Source: Polyodon spathula (Eukaryota > Chordata > Actinopteri > Acipenseriformes > Polyodontidae). Taken from it: a stretch of DNA of 64,000 bases. Where the stretch lies: positions 17,089,355 through 17,153,354 of the forward strand of contig NC_054559.1 in assembly GCF_017654505.1 (NCBI RefSeq), read 5' to 3'. Under the pieces are notes generated by a model. That model was given only the letters and a program-made list of their open reading frames with translations. It ran no database searches and was not told the origin of the DNA. The translations under genes and the position numbers were made by a program. The stretch's first letter is position 1, and each line of letters starts with the position of its first letter. Positions 32,930 through 55,894 of the stretch are shown here, piece by piece.

Positions 32930-33130
32930 CGCTATGATCAATTCTTGGTGAGCAGAGTCCAGCCAGGTAACCACGAAGCTTGGGTTTTGGGAGCTGTAGT
33001 TCTCTTGACGCACCGTGCCACGTTTAGTAAAGCAACAGCCACGGCATTCTAGACTACAAATCCCAGAGGGTGTTCGTGAGGGCGAGTTGCAAGCATGTGA
33101 TGTCGGGAAATGATTGACCAGGCACGTCGA
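32930..33130 (-). promoter_or_regulatory. Candidate SCAMP4 promoter with two opposed ZNF143-like motifs
   Basis: GACTACAAATCCCAGAGGG on the plus strand at about 33052-33070 and AGAACTACAGCTCCCAAAA on the minus strand at about 32985-33003 resemble the ACTACAnnTCCCAG element bound by ZNF143 (Staf), common in vertebrate housekeeping promoters. It lies about 1 kb upstream of the SCAMP4 start codon in CpG-rich DNA. This requires an untranslated first exon, which I cannot place. Confidence 0.45.
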
Positions 33131-34790
33131 GGTTGTGGTTCAAGAGTTGCCAAGTCCGTTAGAATAAGATGAGTCGCGGTTGGAACATGGATTGTTTTGG
33201 CCTTGTTTGGGACTGTGGGGATTGAAGAAGGAGGTCACTTTTTTTGTCAGAAATGTGGCAACGTTGCATGTGTTACTGTTGAGTTGCGTGATGTGACGAC
33301 CAGATGGATGCAGAATTTTAACTAATGCCCGCGCGTTTGAACATGAATGAACGCAGGGCGTTTCACATTCAAGTAATATTAAAAACGCGAAAAGTATATC
33401 CACGATGGATGGAACACATCACAACGCTTTAAAATGAGATAAAAGGGAAGTCCTAAATCCGTTGCTCCTCGTCTCCAGAATTGAATGTTTTGTTAAACTT
33501 ATTATCCTTATAATAGGATGGGTCATCATGCATTTGCGTTTTCTATATGTCCTCATATAAACACTAAGAGAGAGATTTGTTTTATCAGTCCCCTTATGTG
33601 GTCGCCAAAAAAAGAGAACATAACATGGTGTCTGAATAAACCAGTGGCAGAACAGACAGAGAAAAGATGCAGAGCAGAGGGAGAGAGATGCAGACGAGAA
33701 AAAGATGCAGAGCAGAGAGAGAGAGAGAAACTTTCAGACAGAGAAAGAGACGAGGAGCAGAGAGATGCAGAGACAGAAAAAGATACAGAGCAGAGAGAGA
33801 GACCTGCAGAGACAGAAAGAGATGCAGAGCAGAGAGATGCAGAGACAGAGAAAAAGATAGAGCAGAGAGACAGAGACCTGCAGAGAAAGAGATGCAGAGC
33901 AGAGATGCAGACAGAGAAAAAGATGCAGAGCAGAGAGAAAGAGACCTGCAGAGACAGAGAGATACAGAGCAGAGATGTAGACAGAGAGAGATGCAGAGCA
34001 GAAAGAGACCCGAGTAGAGAGAGACATAGAGAGAGATGCAGAGCAGAGAAAAACCTGCAGAGACCTGCAGACAGAGAGGTTTGCATTGTGAGGGTACAGG
34101 TCAGGTCCGTCACTCGCCCGTACACACAACCTTCAGTGCGGTCAGTCTCAGAAGCCACACCCTAGGGAAGCCTTGTCTGGGACTAGAAGGCTATCCGTCT
34201 GGCACATTTGTATATCCTCCTCCTCCATGCACACCCCAGTTTTTGCAATGCCTGACCATGTTGTGCCACTTATGAATCACCCTGTAGGCGAGTAACTTCT
34301 CTTAGAAAAAAAATGTATATGTAGTTTTAAAAAGGGCATTTTTAAAAAAAAAACTGATGACGTTGCTTGGCACAGCAAAGGGCTGTAATGCAAGGGAGAT
34401 GTGTATCAGCGTTCAAGACAGTGTGATGAGGGAGTTTGGGTGCTTTTCTGCACACCAGCGGGAGTGCCATTGCATGTGCGTGCATGCATGTGTGCACAAT
34501 TGTGCATGTGCCTGGGTGTTGGCATCCATGCAGGACTAGGATTCGGAAAGGGGATGCCACAGTTTTAGGTTTGTTTTGTTGTCAGGCGTGTTACACTTAC
34601 ACACACAGAACATTCTTACACACATGTGGCACACAGCCAGGACTCCTGTACAGGGACACAGCCTGGCGTTGTCTGTTCAAGCAGATTGTTCAGACCGCCT
34701 GCCTCCCGCAGTTCCAGACTCTGGTCACTAGATGGCACACTCGTGACCCACGACAATCCATCACAGCACATTATTCATAGACGATTTTCT
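33131..34790. other. Gap between SCAMP4 promoter region and ROR 3' end
   Basis: No gene seen. Its middle is the purine-rich minisatellite at 33660-34075; the open frames there are products of the repeat. Confidence 0.5.
33660..34075. repeat. Purine-rich GA/CAGAGA minisatellite
   Basis: About 415 bp of variant GAGAGATGCAGAGCAGAGA and CCTGCAGAGACAGA units, nearly all purine on the plus strand apart from isolated C and T. Confidence 0.85.
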
Positions 34791-34805
34791 ATTTTAAAAA
34801 AGTAT

Positions 34806-34811
34806 TTTATT
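34806..34811 (-). terminator. Poly(A) signal, candidate end of ROR transcript
   Basis: AATAAA on the minus strand about 2 kb after the ROR stop codon at 36790. Confidence 0.35.
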
Positions 34812-36789
34812 ACATTCTTAAAACCACATTTTCAATATACAACAATATACGCTTGTTTTAAAATTCTTTAAACCATAATAATAATAATAATATTAATATA
34901 TTATATCATTTTCCTTTTATTAAAAATCCAAATTCTTTTTTTTCTTTCTTTTTTTAAATCCACTTTCCATTTTCTGTCTGGTCAACTTCAGCATCAACGG
35001 CATCACAGAATCGTTTTTTTTTTATTTTTAAAAAAATAGAATTATAATTTTACAAGACAAAAAAAAAAAAAAAAAAACATCGGGCACAGATAACACATTG
35101 AAACGAAGACTAGAATTCTAATAATAACATCAATCAACATGTTTTATAAGCTTCTTAACTTTTTTGCTTTGTTTGCATTTACAGACAAAAAAAAAAAACT
35201 TAGATCTGTGTATAGCTTTTTAAAGGTCTTTTCTCCTCTCCCAACATTCACAAGAAAACCTGTTGCACAGCGTGATGCTGGTTTTCAGAATGCTACTCTG
35301 AGCCAGACCTCAATAACTCTACACGCTGCTCAGAGCGCTGGCAGAGTTCAGTTCTCACCCTCTGAGGAAACCATCTGGTACAAGCATATAGACTGGCCAG
35401 TAAACCTTAGTCCTTCCAGTCCAGGTCTTTGTTCCAACCATGACCTTGGTTACTAGATAAAAAATAAACTTCAATTCAGATCCTACAAAAGTAACAAATA
35501 CAGCGTTAAACTTTATATAACGTTATGCCATTTTCAAGAGTTTCTGTTTTGGCAATCCCTAATTATTCCACTAGAAGGGGTTAGGGATCTGTCTTGAATT
35601 TTTTTTTTTTTTTTAAATACAGAATGTGGTGCCGGCATGGTTAGGACCGCCCTGATAAACCGATAGTGTACCCATGGATAGCTGTCTGCCCGCCCGCCTG
35701 CCCGCAGTGCCACACTCACATCACTAGATAGCACACATGAACTTTAAAATCGATACTATTGCTGCAGTCAAATATCTGCATCAAACACTGAAAGAGGGTA
35801 GCGTAGTCTGCGTCCCTCTGTATGGTCCTGCCCCCATGTGTGGCATTCTGTCCCATTCAAAGGTAGATAGCTAGTACGTTCATTTATAAATCATGGCTTG
35901 AATGCATCTTGTATCCCTTCACGTTTACATGTTTGCAGCATTGTCGGTCAGCACCAATGTACACACAAAAGAAGACAATACTGACCTTTCTTTTTACAGA
36001 AAGAGCTTCTAACAAAACAAGTCTGAGTTATTTATTTATTTTCAGAGGCCTGGATACAAGCCTGGAGGTGGCAGTCGTAGCCAGGGCTGTCTTGCTTGGA
36101 CTACATTGAGAGATTCCCTCCAGCAGTAGGGCCAACCGTCATACTTTTTTTCATTTCAAATATATATTTTAAAAGTCCAGCAGGTGGCGCACTTCTGCAG
36201 AGCGGATCATTACCATGGCTACGCAATGACAGACCAGGCAGCTGAGTTTTTCCGTCTTGAAGTCAGACAGCTGCAGGCTGTCAGGCTATCAGGTTTGGCG
36301 TTATCAGAACATATATGCTATTTATATATGAAATTTAAAAAGCATGTTTAAAAAACCCTCTAATTCTATCCAGCGCGGGTGTGCAAGGAAAAGTGGGACA
36401 GTGGCGTTTGGGTTGAGTTCCCACTTTGGGGCGGAGTGCGAGTGTGCGCTTGTGGGGAAGGAGGATGGAGGCAGGCTGGGGAGATGGGGGCTCCATCTGG
36501 GGTTGTCCCCTTCGTTTCCTTGCTCCCTTTTCTTTGTTTCTTAAGGAAACTCGAGGATGGGCTGGGCTGCAGCTTGGCTTGGCTCGCCCCTCCGCCGCTT
36601 CTCCAGTGCACTGTTCTGTACATTCTCTGGACTGGAGCAGCTTGTCTGTTTGGTCTCCTTCGTGGTTTGTCCAAGGAGTGGTACATTCAGTCACTCATTC
36701 ATTCAAGTGCTTTTGTGTTCTGCTTTGGGGTTCGGGGCTGGGGGGGGGGAATGCTGTGTCAGTGGATTTTCCTGGGGGCCCCCCCTGGC
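34812..36789 (-). other. Probable ROR 3' UTR
   Basis: A/T-rich with scattered oligo-A/T runs and no coding exon. It includes the CTCF-like site at 36177. Extent is inferred from the poly(A) signal. Confidence 0.4.
36177..36192 (+). promoter_or_regulatory. CTCF-like motif
   Basis: CCAGCAGGTGGCGCAC is a full match to the vertebrate CTCF core consensus on the plus strand, about 600 bp downstream of the ROR stop codon. Same orientation as the candidate at 15027. Confidence 0.4.
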
Positions 36790-47694
<10,905 letters not shown>

Positions 47695-47794
47695 ATTTGT
47701 TGGTTATAATTCCACAGTCATGTAACTCCAAAAAGAAAAAAAATCAGATATCTATTTTTTTTTTCGTTAAGCCCCAAGGAGCTCTGTTAAAATG

Positions 47795-47825
<31 letters not shown>

Positions 47826-48160
47826 GGTGCTCTCGGTTTAATAATGTTTCTAGTACGTCTCGTCTTGCGTGTTTGTTTCTGTGTGTAAATACAGAGTATA
47901 ATTTTTTCCCTTGCTGCGTAACTGAGTGCAGAAGAGGTGGTAAGAGAGTTTGGTGATGTAGTTGCTGGCTCTCCGCCTCTCTGCTTCTTTGCCTTATTTC
48001 TCTGCTAACCTACTTTTAGGCTGGCTTTGGCTGCATGTGAAAGCTCACATGATCCCGGAGCCGGAGCCCTGCCCACTGCCCGGGGCAACGCTCCAATCGA
48101 ACTGCAGCACTCTTAAGGAGGACTGGAAGAGATGCCAAGCCTCTACTCAGTCTACGAGAA
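47695..48160 (-). promoter_or_regulatory. ROR 5' UTR and candidate promoter
   Basis: Lies immediately upstream of the 7-nt start-codon exon on the minus strand. GC-richer sequence at about 48045-48130 (GGAGCCGGAGCCCTGCCC, GCCCGGGGCAACGC) is the only local GC rise. No TATA box placed with confidence. The family A MITE at 48164 abuts it. Confidence 0.35.
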
Positions 48161-48163
48161 AGC

Positions 48164-48335
48164 ATAGGGATGGAAGTAAGACTCCCATTGCATAGCGGTT
48201 TGATCCAGTCATGGTTTTACTATGTTTAATAAGACACCTGAGCTTTGTTACCCACACACTGTGGCTAATCAAGCTTGGATTAAAAGATGGAATGGGTGAA
48301 ACTGCTATGGAATAGGAGTCTTATTCCCATCAGTG
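48164..48335 (+). repeat. Palindromic MITE, family A, copy 10 (upstream of ROR)
   Basis: ATAGGGATGGAAGTAAGACT at the left, GGAATAGGAGTCTTATTCCC at the right, full core between. Followed at 48340-48425 by a reverse-oriented TTTACC-family fragment. Confidence 0.8.
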
Positions 48336-48984
48336 TAGCATGGCAAAGCAAAATCAGCATTGGAAAGAAAATCATTAAACCTGGTAAAGCATAGAAATTT
48401 ACCAGGGTATATTTGCAGGGACCCAGGGGTAAAATGCACGTGAGAGGCTAGTGACTTAGCTGTGCCTGCCCCATGTCGCCCTTGTAAAGGTTGCTCGATT
48501 TGCACAGTAATTATGCAGTTTCCAATGCTGGTGCCGTCCCATAATGTTTTGCTATTTCAGAGTGTGATTCTAGTTCCTTTATACAAGTTGCCTGATAAGT
48601 TTCCCACTCTTAAGTTTTTCAATTCTGTGCATTGCATGTTTTGTTTTTGTTTGTTTTTTTTTTACATGCCTTTCGACTTTGTAAACCGCATTTATAACTG
48701 AATATATAGAGTTGGCCAATCAGCCATGCTGCTGGGTGAAAAAAATCTAGTGTCAAACTAGTAAAGGTACCAAACAGTGATTTGCAAAATCATCACCTGC
48801 AACTGTTACTGCATTAATTGCCAAGCACCATATAGAGTTCTCACAGGAAGACTTAACACCTCTAACAAATCACACCCCTCCTGTTTTTTTTTTCCATAGT
48901 TGTATAATCATCGTGTTTCTCAGCAAGTTTGTAAGAGGCTGTCTCCGCTTGTATCCTGTTGTTGAAGAGTGATTAATACCTGTG

Positions 48985-48989
<5 letters not shown>

Positions 48990-49043
<54 letters not shown>
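48990..49043. repeat. (TG)n microsatellite
   Basis: About 53 bp of alternating TG. Confidence 0.95.
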
Positions 49044-49047
<4 letters not shown>

Positions 49048-49445
49048 GTGTTTGTGTGAACCCACTCTTGTGTATTTACAGCACATGTGCCTCAGTGTGA
49101 GTGTGCACACGTGTTTATGGATCTGTCAAGTATTTATGTACATTATTCAGTTCTGCTGTGTTTATGTTCGACTTGATTCCTTAAGGATTTGCTTCCTTAA
49201 TTAAAACAAAGACTTTAGTTTCCAGAGGATTCATTGGGCAGTGCCTGCAACTAAAGCACACCCAGTGTCTTCCAGCTAATGGGATCACTGGGAGACTAAG
49301 CAGTGCATCTATTTCAGGGTAATCCTCCCAGCCCCTGACAAACTGTGCCTCCCGGCAGATCAGTGAGTTCCTGCAAGGCAATGCCATCCTAAAAGCTCAC
49401 CCTGGTGATTTGCATGGTCATTTTGCAAGCGTGCCATCCCGTTTA

Positions 49446-49742
49446 ACATAAGAACATAAGAAAGTTTACAAAAGAGAGGAGGCCAGTTAGTAGTTGTTAG
49501 TAGTTTATTAATCCCAGAATCTCATCAAGCAGCTTCTTGAAGGATCCCAGGGTGTCAGCTTCAACAACATTACTGGGGAGTTGGTTCCAGACCCTCACAA
49601 TTCTCTATGTAAAAAAAGTGTCTCCTATTTTCTGGTCTGAATGCCTTTGCCCTTTCAATTCTTTTAGCCTGTCTGCATATGGCATGCCTTTTAAACCCAA
49701 AATAATTCTGGTCGCTCTTCTGTGCACTCTTTCTAGAGTAAC
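49446..49742 (-). mobile_element. CR1 LINE 3' fragment, antisense
   Basis: Reverse complement of the last part of the 10.6-kb CR1: starts with the ACATAAGAAC octamer tail and GAGAGGAGGCC, then runs through ATCCCAGAATCTCATCAAGC to CGCTCTTCTGTGCACTCTTT. Contains deletions relative to copies 1 and 2. Confidence 0.85.
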
Positions 49743-50398
49743 ACAATCAGAGTCAGTTTTCGACTTATGTCGTCTTATGCAGTGCGGTAGCTTGTCTTCA
49801 ATAAAGACACAGAGAAAGACTTCTCGGTTAAATGTCTGTCATTGAACTTAATAGGTTTCCTTGCAAAAACAGAAACAGCTAAAGAAACTTGCAACATTAT
49901 AGAAAAGTTTCAGGAATATCAAACTCCAAGTTTAAAAAGTTTGTACTTTGTAAACAGTACATAAATATTAAAGCTGTCTATCAGACATTCACCAGTGCTG
50001 ATCAGAGTCCTTTCTTGTCGGTTGGATAGGGCCCTCTCCATATCAAAGGATTTCCAATAAGCTGAGTTTGCAGTTTTTTTTCAAAGAAATCAGAGTCTGA
50101 AGCGGGCATGTTCCTGCGCTTTCACGCGGTGATCAAACAGCAGACACCTTTTTATGGCAGCTATATGGAGTTTTTTTTTGTTCAAGGTGAAATGCCTGAC
50201 GATCTTTAATGTTACTGTAGCGCACAGGAATAGCTGAGTAAACCACATCTCGCCAGCACAGTAGGCCCATCCTTTGAAACAGTCTGATCCTTTTCGAGTA
50301 ATTACTGTTAATTTAAATATCAACTGTATATTAAAATGAACAGAAGTTTTCGGGGAAACAAATCAATTAAATATTAAAACCAGAAAAGGCTTCATTAG

Positions 50399-51790
50399 GT
50401 AAGTATTCACCCCCTTTGCTATGAAACTCCTAAATAAGCTCAGGTGCAACCAATTGCCTTCAGAATTTACACAATAAGTTAAATGGAGTCCATCTGTGTG
50501 CAATAAAAGTGGTTCACATGATTTCAGATTAAATACACCTGCCTCTGTAAGGCCCCACAGTTGTATAGTGCATTCAGAGATACTACCATGAAGACCAAGG
50601 AGCTTTCAAAACAACTCTGGGATAAAGTTGTGGAAAGGCACAGATCAGGGGAGGGGTATAAAAAGATTTCAAAGGCATGGAATATCCCTTGGAGCACAGT
50701 CAAATCGATCATTAAGAAGTGAAAGGTATACGGCACCACCCACAATCTGCTTAGAGCAGGCCATTCTCCTGAAATGAGCAGGCGGGTAAGAAGAGCATTG
50801 GTCAGAGACGCCACCAAGAGGCCAATGACAACTCTAAAAGACCTACAGCGTTCTATGGCTGAGATGGGAGAAACTGTCCATGTGTCAATAATAGCTGAGG
50901 TACTCTGCCCTGTATGAAAGAGTGGCAAGAAGGAAGCCATTTCTGAAAAAAGCCTGTATAAAATCCTGCTTGGAATTTGCAAAAAGGCATGAGGGAGACT
51001 CTGAAAAGATGTGGCAAAAGATTCTGTGGTCCGATGAAACAATAACTGAACTATTTGGTCTGAATGCAAAGCGTTATGTCTGGCGCAAACCCAACACAGG
51101 ACATCACCCAGGTAACACCACCCCTACTGTGAAGCTTGGTGGTGGCAGCATCATGCTATAGAGATGCTTTTCATCACCAGGGACTGGGAAGCTTGTCAGG
51201 GTACAGGGCAAAATGGATGGAGCTAAATACAGGCAAATCCTTGAGGAAAACCTGCTTCAGTCTGCAAAAGACCTAAGACTGGGACAGAGATTCACCTTTC
51301 AGCAGGACAATGACCTCAAGCAGACAGCGACACTGGAGTGGCTTAAAAACAAGAAAATGAATGTCCTAGAGTGGCCCAGTCAAAGCCCAGACTGGAATCC
51401 TACTGTGAATCTGCGGCAAGACTTGAAGATTGCTGTCCACCATCCAACTTGACAGAGCTTGAACAATCTTGCCAAGAAGAATGGACGACTATTGCATGAT
51501 CCAGATGTGCAAACCTGGTAGAGACTTACCCCAAAAGACTCACACCTGTAATTGCTGGCAAAGGTGGTTCTACCAAGTATTGACTCAGGGGGGTGAATAC
51601 TTATCTAACCAAGACATTTCAGTTTTTTTTTTTTAACTGTTGTTTCAGAATAAAAATTATCTTGCCTCTTCAAAGTGTTGAGTAGTTTGTGTAAATGAAA
51701 GGGGAAAAAAATCCCATTTAAATGCATCAAGATTTCAGGTTGTAACACAACAAACTGTGAAAACATCCAAGGGGGGTGAATACCGCTTAC
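50399..51790 (+). pseudogene. Tc1/mariner transposon, decayed transposase
   Basis: Inverted ends: GTAAGTATTCACCCCCTTT at the left and AAGGGGGGTGAATACCGCTT at the right. The transposase opens with MKTKELSKQLWDKVVERH at 50588 but meets TGA at 50720 in place of the usual Trp/Gly region, and shifts frame later. Downstream pieces retain WSDET (first catalytic Asp), TFQQDND (second Asp) and SPDWNPTVNL, where the usual third acidic residue (SPDLNPIEN) is Val. Inactive. Confidence 0.88.
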
Positions 51791-54059
51791 ATTGTGTAAA
51801 TCTGCTTGGTTTTAAATTCAGCATGCTTTTCCATGCCTATATGCATTTACTGTGCTTTTACCATTGCAAGCAGTGATTCACCACGTTGGCACTGTGCTTT
51901 ATCATGCTTTTACCACTGTATTACTGCAGTAAACTCTTCTAATAGGTTTGCATTGCTAAAATGGCCAAGCAAGCTGTGTGTTTCTGGTGGTTTTGCTCCT
52001 GCAATTAGTGTAAAGTGGGTTAGTGGAGCGGGGTGCTAAGAGACCGCTGACTGCTAACTCTCCCAGCAACACTGGCTTTGAGTTCCCTATCTCCACTCTC
52101 TCTTTCCATAGCAAGAGGATTAGTGCTTTATTATTATTACTACTTTTCCAAAATACAATTTATGATTGATTACAAAAAGTACTTAACAGCAATAATAATA
52201 ATAACAATAATGATAAAAACAGAAAAAAAAAAAATTACATAACTGAATCATAATATCCGATTATAAAAAACGTTATATAAAACTGGATGTATTTGCTTTC
52301 GTTATTTCAGAGCCTCTAGCAGCTGATCCCATGTTTTTAGCTGCAGAATCCTGTGCAGTACAAAAAGATATTTTAGCACCTCAATAAAAGTAGCCTACAC
52401 GTCATCTTGAATTATGACAGAGCCCAGTTACTTCACTGTCAGCTTGAAGAAAATGTAAATCCATGCAATAAAACAAAGTGGGTGTAAAAGGATTTTGGTT
52501 TTGGCACTGTATTGCTGATGTGAAACTCTGTTTCCAAGCTAAAGGTTATAATTGAATTGAGGGATAAGTGTAGGAAGACGGGCTTCGCTCTTTACCTGGT
52601 GCAGAAAAAAACGGGCCAATGTAAAACTGCACTGTGTTCTTTAGAACACATGCAGAGTTCTCTTTGAACCCGACCTTATCCTGACCCTCACCAAAAACCT
52701 AACCCTACTTACGGTATTCTTGAGCTCAGTATTCAAATTCTCTCAGCCTACCCGTCGTAGCCCGTCTTGCTACACCTAAACCGAATCGAACCTAAAGTCT
52801 TGTGGTTTAATGGTTCGGCAATGAAGTGAAGTTTGGTGCCTGTCGGTCAAAGTGTTTATGGTGTTATCATAACAAACAGGGGGACTTACCTGTCCCTGTG
52901 CCTGTGGGTTCAATGAAGTGTCTGTATGTGTCAACAACAAAAAGCATTTAGAGGTCATTATAGACTGCTAAATTTCTTTCTTTCGTTCTTTCTTTGTACA
53001 GTATAGTGCAAAATGAAATACTGTGTGGAGCAGCGTTAGGCTTGTTAGCCAAGCAAAGACCCACTTCACACGAGCCCCTTGAAAAGGGAAAACACTCGGC
53101 TATCAGCATCTTCCATTACATAAATACAGACACATACTCTTCCAGCACAATTAGAGGCAATTACAGTGCTTTACAAAAGAGAGGGCATTTTCACCTTCCT
53201 GTTAACTCTCTCTCTCTCGTCCTCCCTGTGTGTTTCTACCCACACCATTCTCTCTTTCAATCCCCTTCTCTCCCCACCTCTCTTCCTCTCTTAGGAGATG
53301 GATGTAAAAGAAAGCAGGCAGGCCTTGTTTCTAGTGTCTGCTGAATCCAATCTTTTTTGTTGTTGTTGGTTTTGTCTTTTTTTCTCTGCCTGTTCTGGGC
53401 TGGTTTGATATGAGACTCCGTGCTTGGGTCTTCGCTCTAAATATATAGGGCCCGATCTTTGCCCAATCCCCTCGCTAAATTTGTGCCTCGCAAAAAAATA
53501 GTGCTTTGGCACAAAATGAGAGATATTCCAAAACAGTTCCGAGACATTGGAATATAGCGGTTTTTTGAGCAATTCGCAAATCTGTTTGTTCCTCGCAAAA
53601 GCATCTGCGCATTCACTACCAATATAGCAACTGCACACAACAGCCAAGCGAGAATGCAGAACGATGGACAGTCATCATTACTAATGGCATTTTTTAAGTA
53701 AAATAATAATAATAAAAAAGCTTTGGATACTGTCTTTTTTTTTAATGATTTTTTTTATATATAAGTAGTGCCGTGACAAAGTCTACTGTGGTAGCACATG
53801 CTCTGGTTTGTAAATGTAACGAGTTCATTCACCTGCAAAGTATTCATTCTACTCACCCATCTGAACATCATGATTAAGACCCGTTTATAAGGTTTTGAGT
53901 TAATTTTTTTTCGTTATGCCATTTTTTTTTGTAAGAATAATAACTAATTCTAAATACGCTTCTAAAATGTTAATTGTAGCCTACTATGATTTTGAAGTAA
54001 ACTGCATGATTTCGTGACTGAGAGTTGTAATTGTTATAAATAGTTGACTGTTTTTTTTT
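51791..54059. other. Unassigned sequence
   Basis: No gene recognised. Begins with a TTTACC-family fragment (51813-51930). The open frame on the minus strand near 53291-53647 gives no family I recognise and may belong to the Harbinger-like element to its right. Confidence 0.35.
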
Positions 54060-54530
54060 TTAGGTTTGTTCTGACCAGGTCATCATGCAGCATGTGACAC
54101 AGATGAGTCAGCATGTCTCGGTCGAGACGATACCTGGGCACGACTTGTTCATTGCTGAGCTCCTCATATGTGTGCCGAGGCCGGTACACCCTTTCAGCAC
54201 ATCTTCACCTGCGTCGGGGTTGCTGTTGCTGGGTGTGCTTTGCATCATTCACATCCACATGTCGACGGTCACGCTGCATCCTACCCACGTTTCCCATTGT
54301 TGCCTGTTTGTAGTCAGTGCTGGAATGGTAGTGTGCGCGGAGTTAACGCAGTCCCTTTCTGCGCGTCACAAACCTGTTTTTGTGCTTGGCGCATAGCTTC
54401 GAATATACCAGGATCACGCATATTGTCGGCCACTCCCCCCATATTGCGCGATGCATACATTTTATTTCTGCAGTGCAGAATGGATTGCGACGTGCATACC
54501 CCTAGGCGCTGTGCGCAAACCTTTCAAAGA
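54060..54530 (-). mobile_element. Harbinger/PIF-type transposase fragment
   Basis: On the minus strand the sequence reads RPRHTYEELSNEQVVPRYRL then DRDMLTHLCHMLHDDLVR, which fits the start of HARBI1-like transposases (a conserved RYRL-R-tyrosine/helical block). Upstream on that strand is a diverged coding-like stretch. No DDE region and no clean terminal repeats are seen. Confidence 0.55.
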
Positions 54531-54542
54531 CTGGGACCCATG

Positions 54543-54762
54543 GTCCCTTATAAAAGTTTACCAGGATATATTTAGCCTGGTATTTTTTGCAGTTTCCTCC
54601 TGGTTATATTCTGTATTCACCATAATTTACTCTAGTTTGCCATGTTTATCAATATGCGTTATCATACCTCACTGTACTTTACAATACCTACCTATGCTTT
54701 ACCATGCTTGCACTGTGCTTTATTACACTTTGCTGTGCTTTTACTATGGGAAACTTTTATAA
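54543..54762 (+). repeat. TTTACC-family foldback element
   Basis: CTTATAAAAGTTTACCAGG at the left and TATGGGAAACTTTTATAA at the right are inverted repeats. The interior is a string of CTTTACCATGCTTGC-like words. Collinear with 62050-62215 and 63083-63441. Confidence 0.7.
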
Positions 54763-54768
54763 TTGCAA

Positions 54769-54923
54769 CCCCCCCCCCCCCCCCCCCCCCCCCCCAATTA
54801 ATTCAACCCCCCCCCCCCCCCCCCCCCCCCAACTTCCCCCACCCACCCCCCCCCCCCACCCCCACCACCCCCACCCCCCCCCCACCCCCCACCCACCCCA
54901 CCCCCCCCCCCCCCCCCCCCCCC
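54769..54923. repeat. Poly-C low-complexity tract
   Basis: About 155 bp almost entirely C, broken by AATTAATTCAA, AACTT and single A residues. Reported length is unlikely to be exact. Frames through it are meaningless polyproline. Confidence 0.9.
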
Positions 54924-54961
54924 AACTTCTCTGAAGGAAGACACTAATCATCGAGGAATGA

Positions 54962-55010
<49 letters not shown>
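54962..55010. repeat. (ATT)n microsatellite
   Basis: About 16 ATT units directly after the poly-C tract. Confidence 0.95.
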
Positions 55011-55011
<1 letters not shown>

Positions 55012-55894
55012 TCTGAGCTACTCATGAGTACTTCACATCGTTAAGAAAGAGGACTTTATTTCTTCATTTTTATTTTTATTTTATTTTTTTAAAACAGCAT
55101 ATACGCAAGCACAGAGCGTTGCGGCTAGATGCCTTCCTCAAATTCAATTTAGTGCCCGTCATTTTAAATCCATCACTACGAGTTGCCTGCAGCTACCGTC
55201 TAATTAAAAACCCTGCTACCGGTTTGTCATGCTTATCGCAAACAGCCTTCGCTTTCTGTAAAGAGCAGCAACTATAGATCCCATTTAAACCCATTTTTTA
55301 AACAGCTGCTAAGACCTCGGAGTCGCGCTTAACTAGCGTGTCCTTTGAATGACCTACACAACATGTTTTTTTGTTTTTATCCCAGTTAATATAATAAGTG
55401 CCGAGCCGCATCGATCTGCAGCTGTAAGTTATATCATCTGTGATGCATCTCTTACAGGTGAAAAGGTGCTTCCTGAAACAATGCAGAAAAAGCTGCTACA
55501 TACAAGTTTATAGAACGGGGGGGGGGGGCTGTTGTGTTGCATTGAGGTGCTTGGGGGTCTCGGGCAATCCAGAAATGACCGGACGAATCGCTCTGTTCCA
55601 AATGACGCTGTGTTGCTAAGCAGGTGTGAAATGTGATCTTAGGAAAGTACAGTTTTCACTTGTTATTAAGGTCCATGGTACAGCAGTGGCAGTGTGTGCT
55701 CCACACAGTAACAAGCGCCAAAACCTATTTCACTTCTGATCCAAGAAGCCGGATTCGAACCCCGACTTCCGACAAGTGAACCTGCTGCCCCGCCGCACTT
55801 CGGAGTCCGTCAGTAAAGAGGTCCGGTGGGGGATGTTTGCAATGAAGTTCTGAAAAAGGAAGAGAGGGCGGATTTCATTCGCGTGAATTACAAT
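55011..55894. other. Unassigned sequence
   Basis: No gene recognised. A tRNA-like T-arm word (GGTTCGAATCC on the minus strand near 55750) is present without a full tRNA. Confidence 0.35.

Larger units (their letters stand above)
48426..50398. other. Region upstream of ROR without a recognised gene
   Basis: Holds a (TG)n run at 48990-49043 and an antisense CR1 fragment at 49446-49742. Remaining sequence is unassigned. Confidence 0.4.

Noticed and set aside
33518..34165. Long open frames rich in Arg/Glu or Leu/Ser on both strands
   Set aside because: They are translations of the GA/CAGAGA minisatellite in several frames at once; no start context, splice sites or homology.
52670..52710. Telomere-like CCTAACCC words
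   Set aside because: Only isolated words (CCTAACCCTACTT), no tandem TTAGGG array.
53291..53647. Minus-strand 118-codon frame (IGSECADAFARN)
   Set aside because: No family recognised; likely repeat-derived sequence near the Harbinger-like fragment.
54642..54951. Polyproline and polyglycine frames
   Set aside because: Produced by the poly-C tract.
55728..55800. Possible tRNA or tRNA-derived SINE (GGTTCGAATCC on minus strand)
   Set aside because: A T-arm-like word is present but I cannot fold acceptor, D and anticodon arms into a tRNA, and no second copy is visible.
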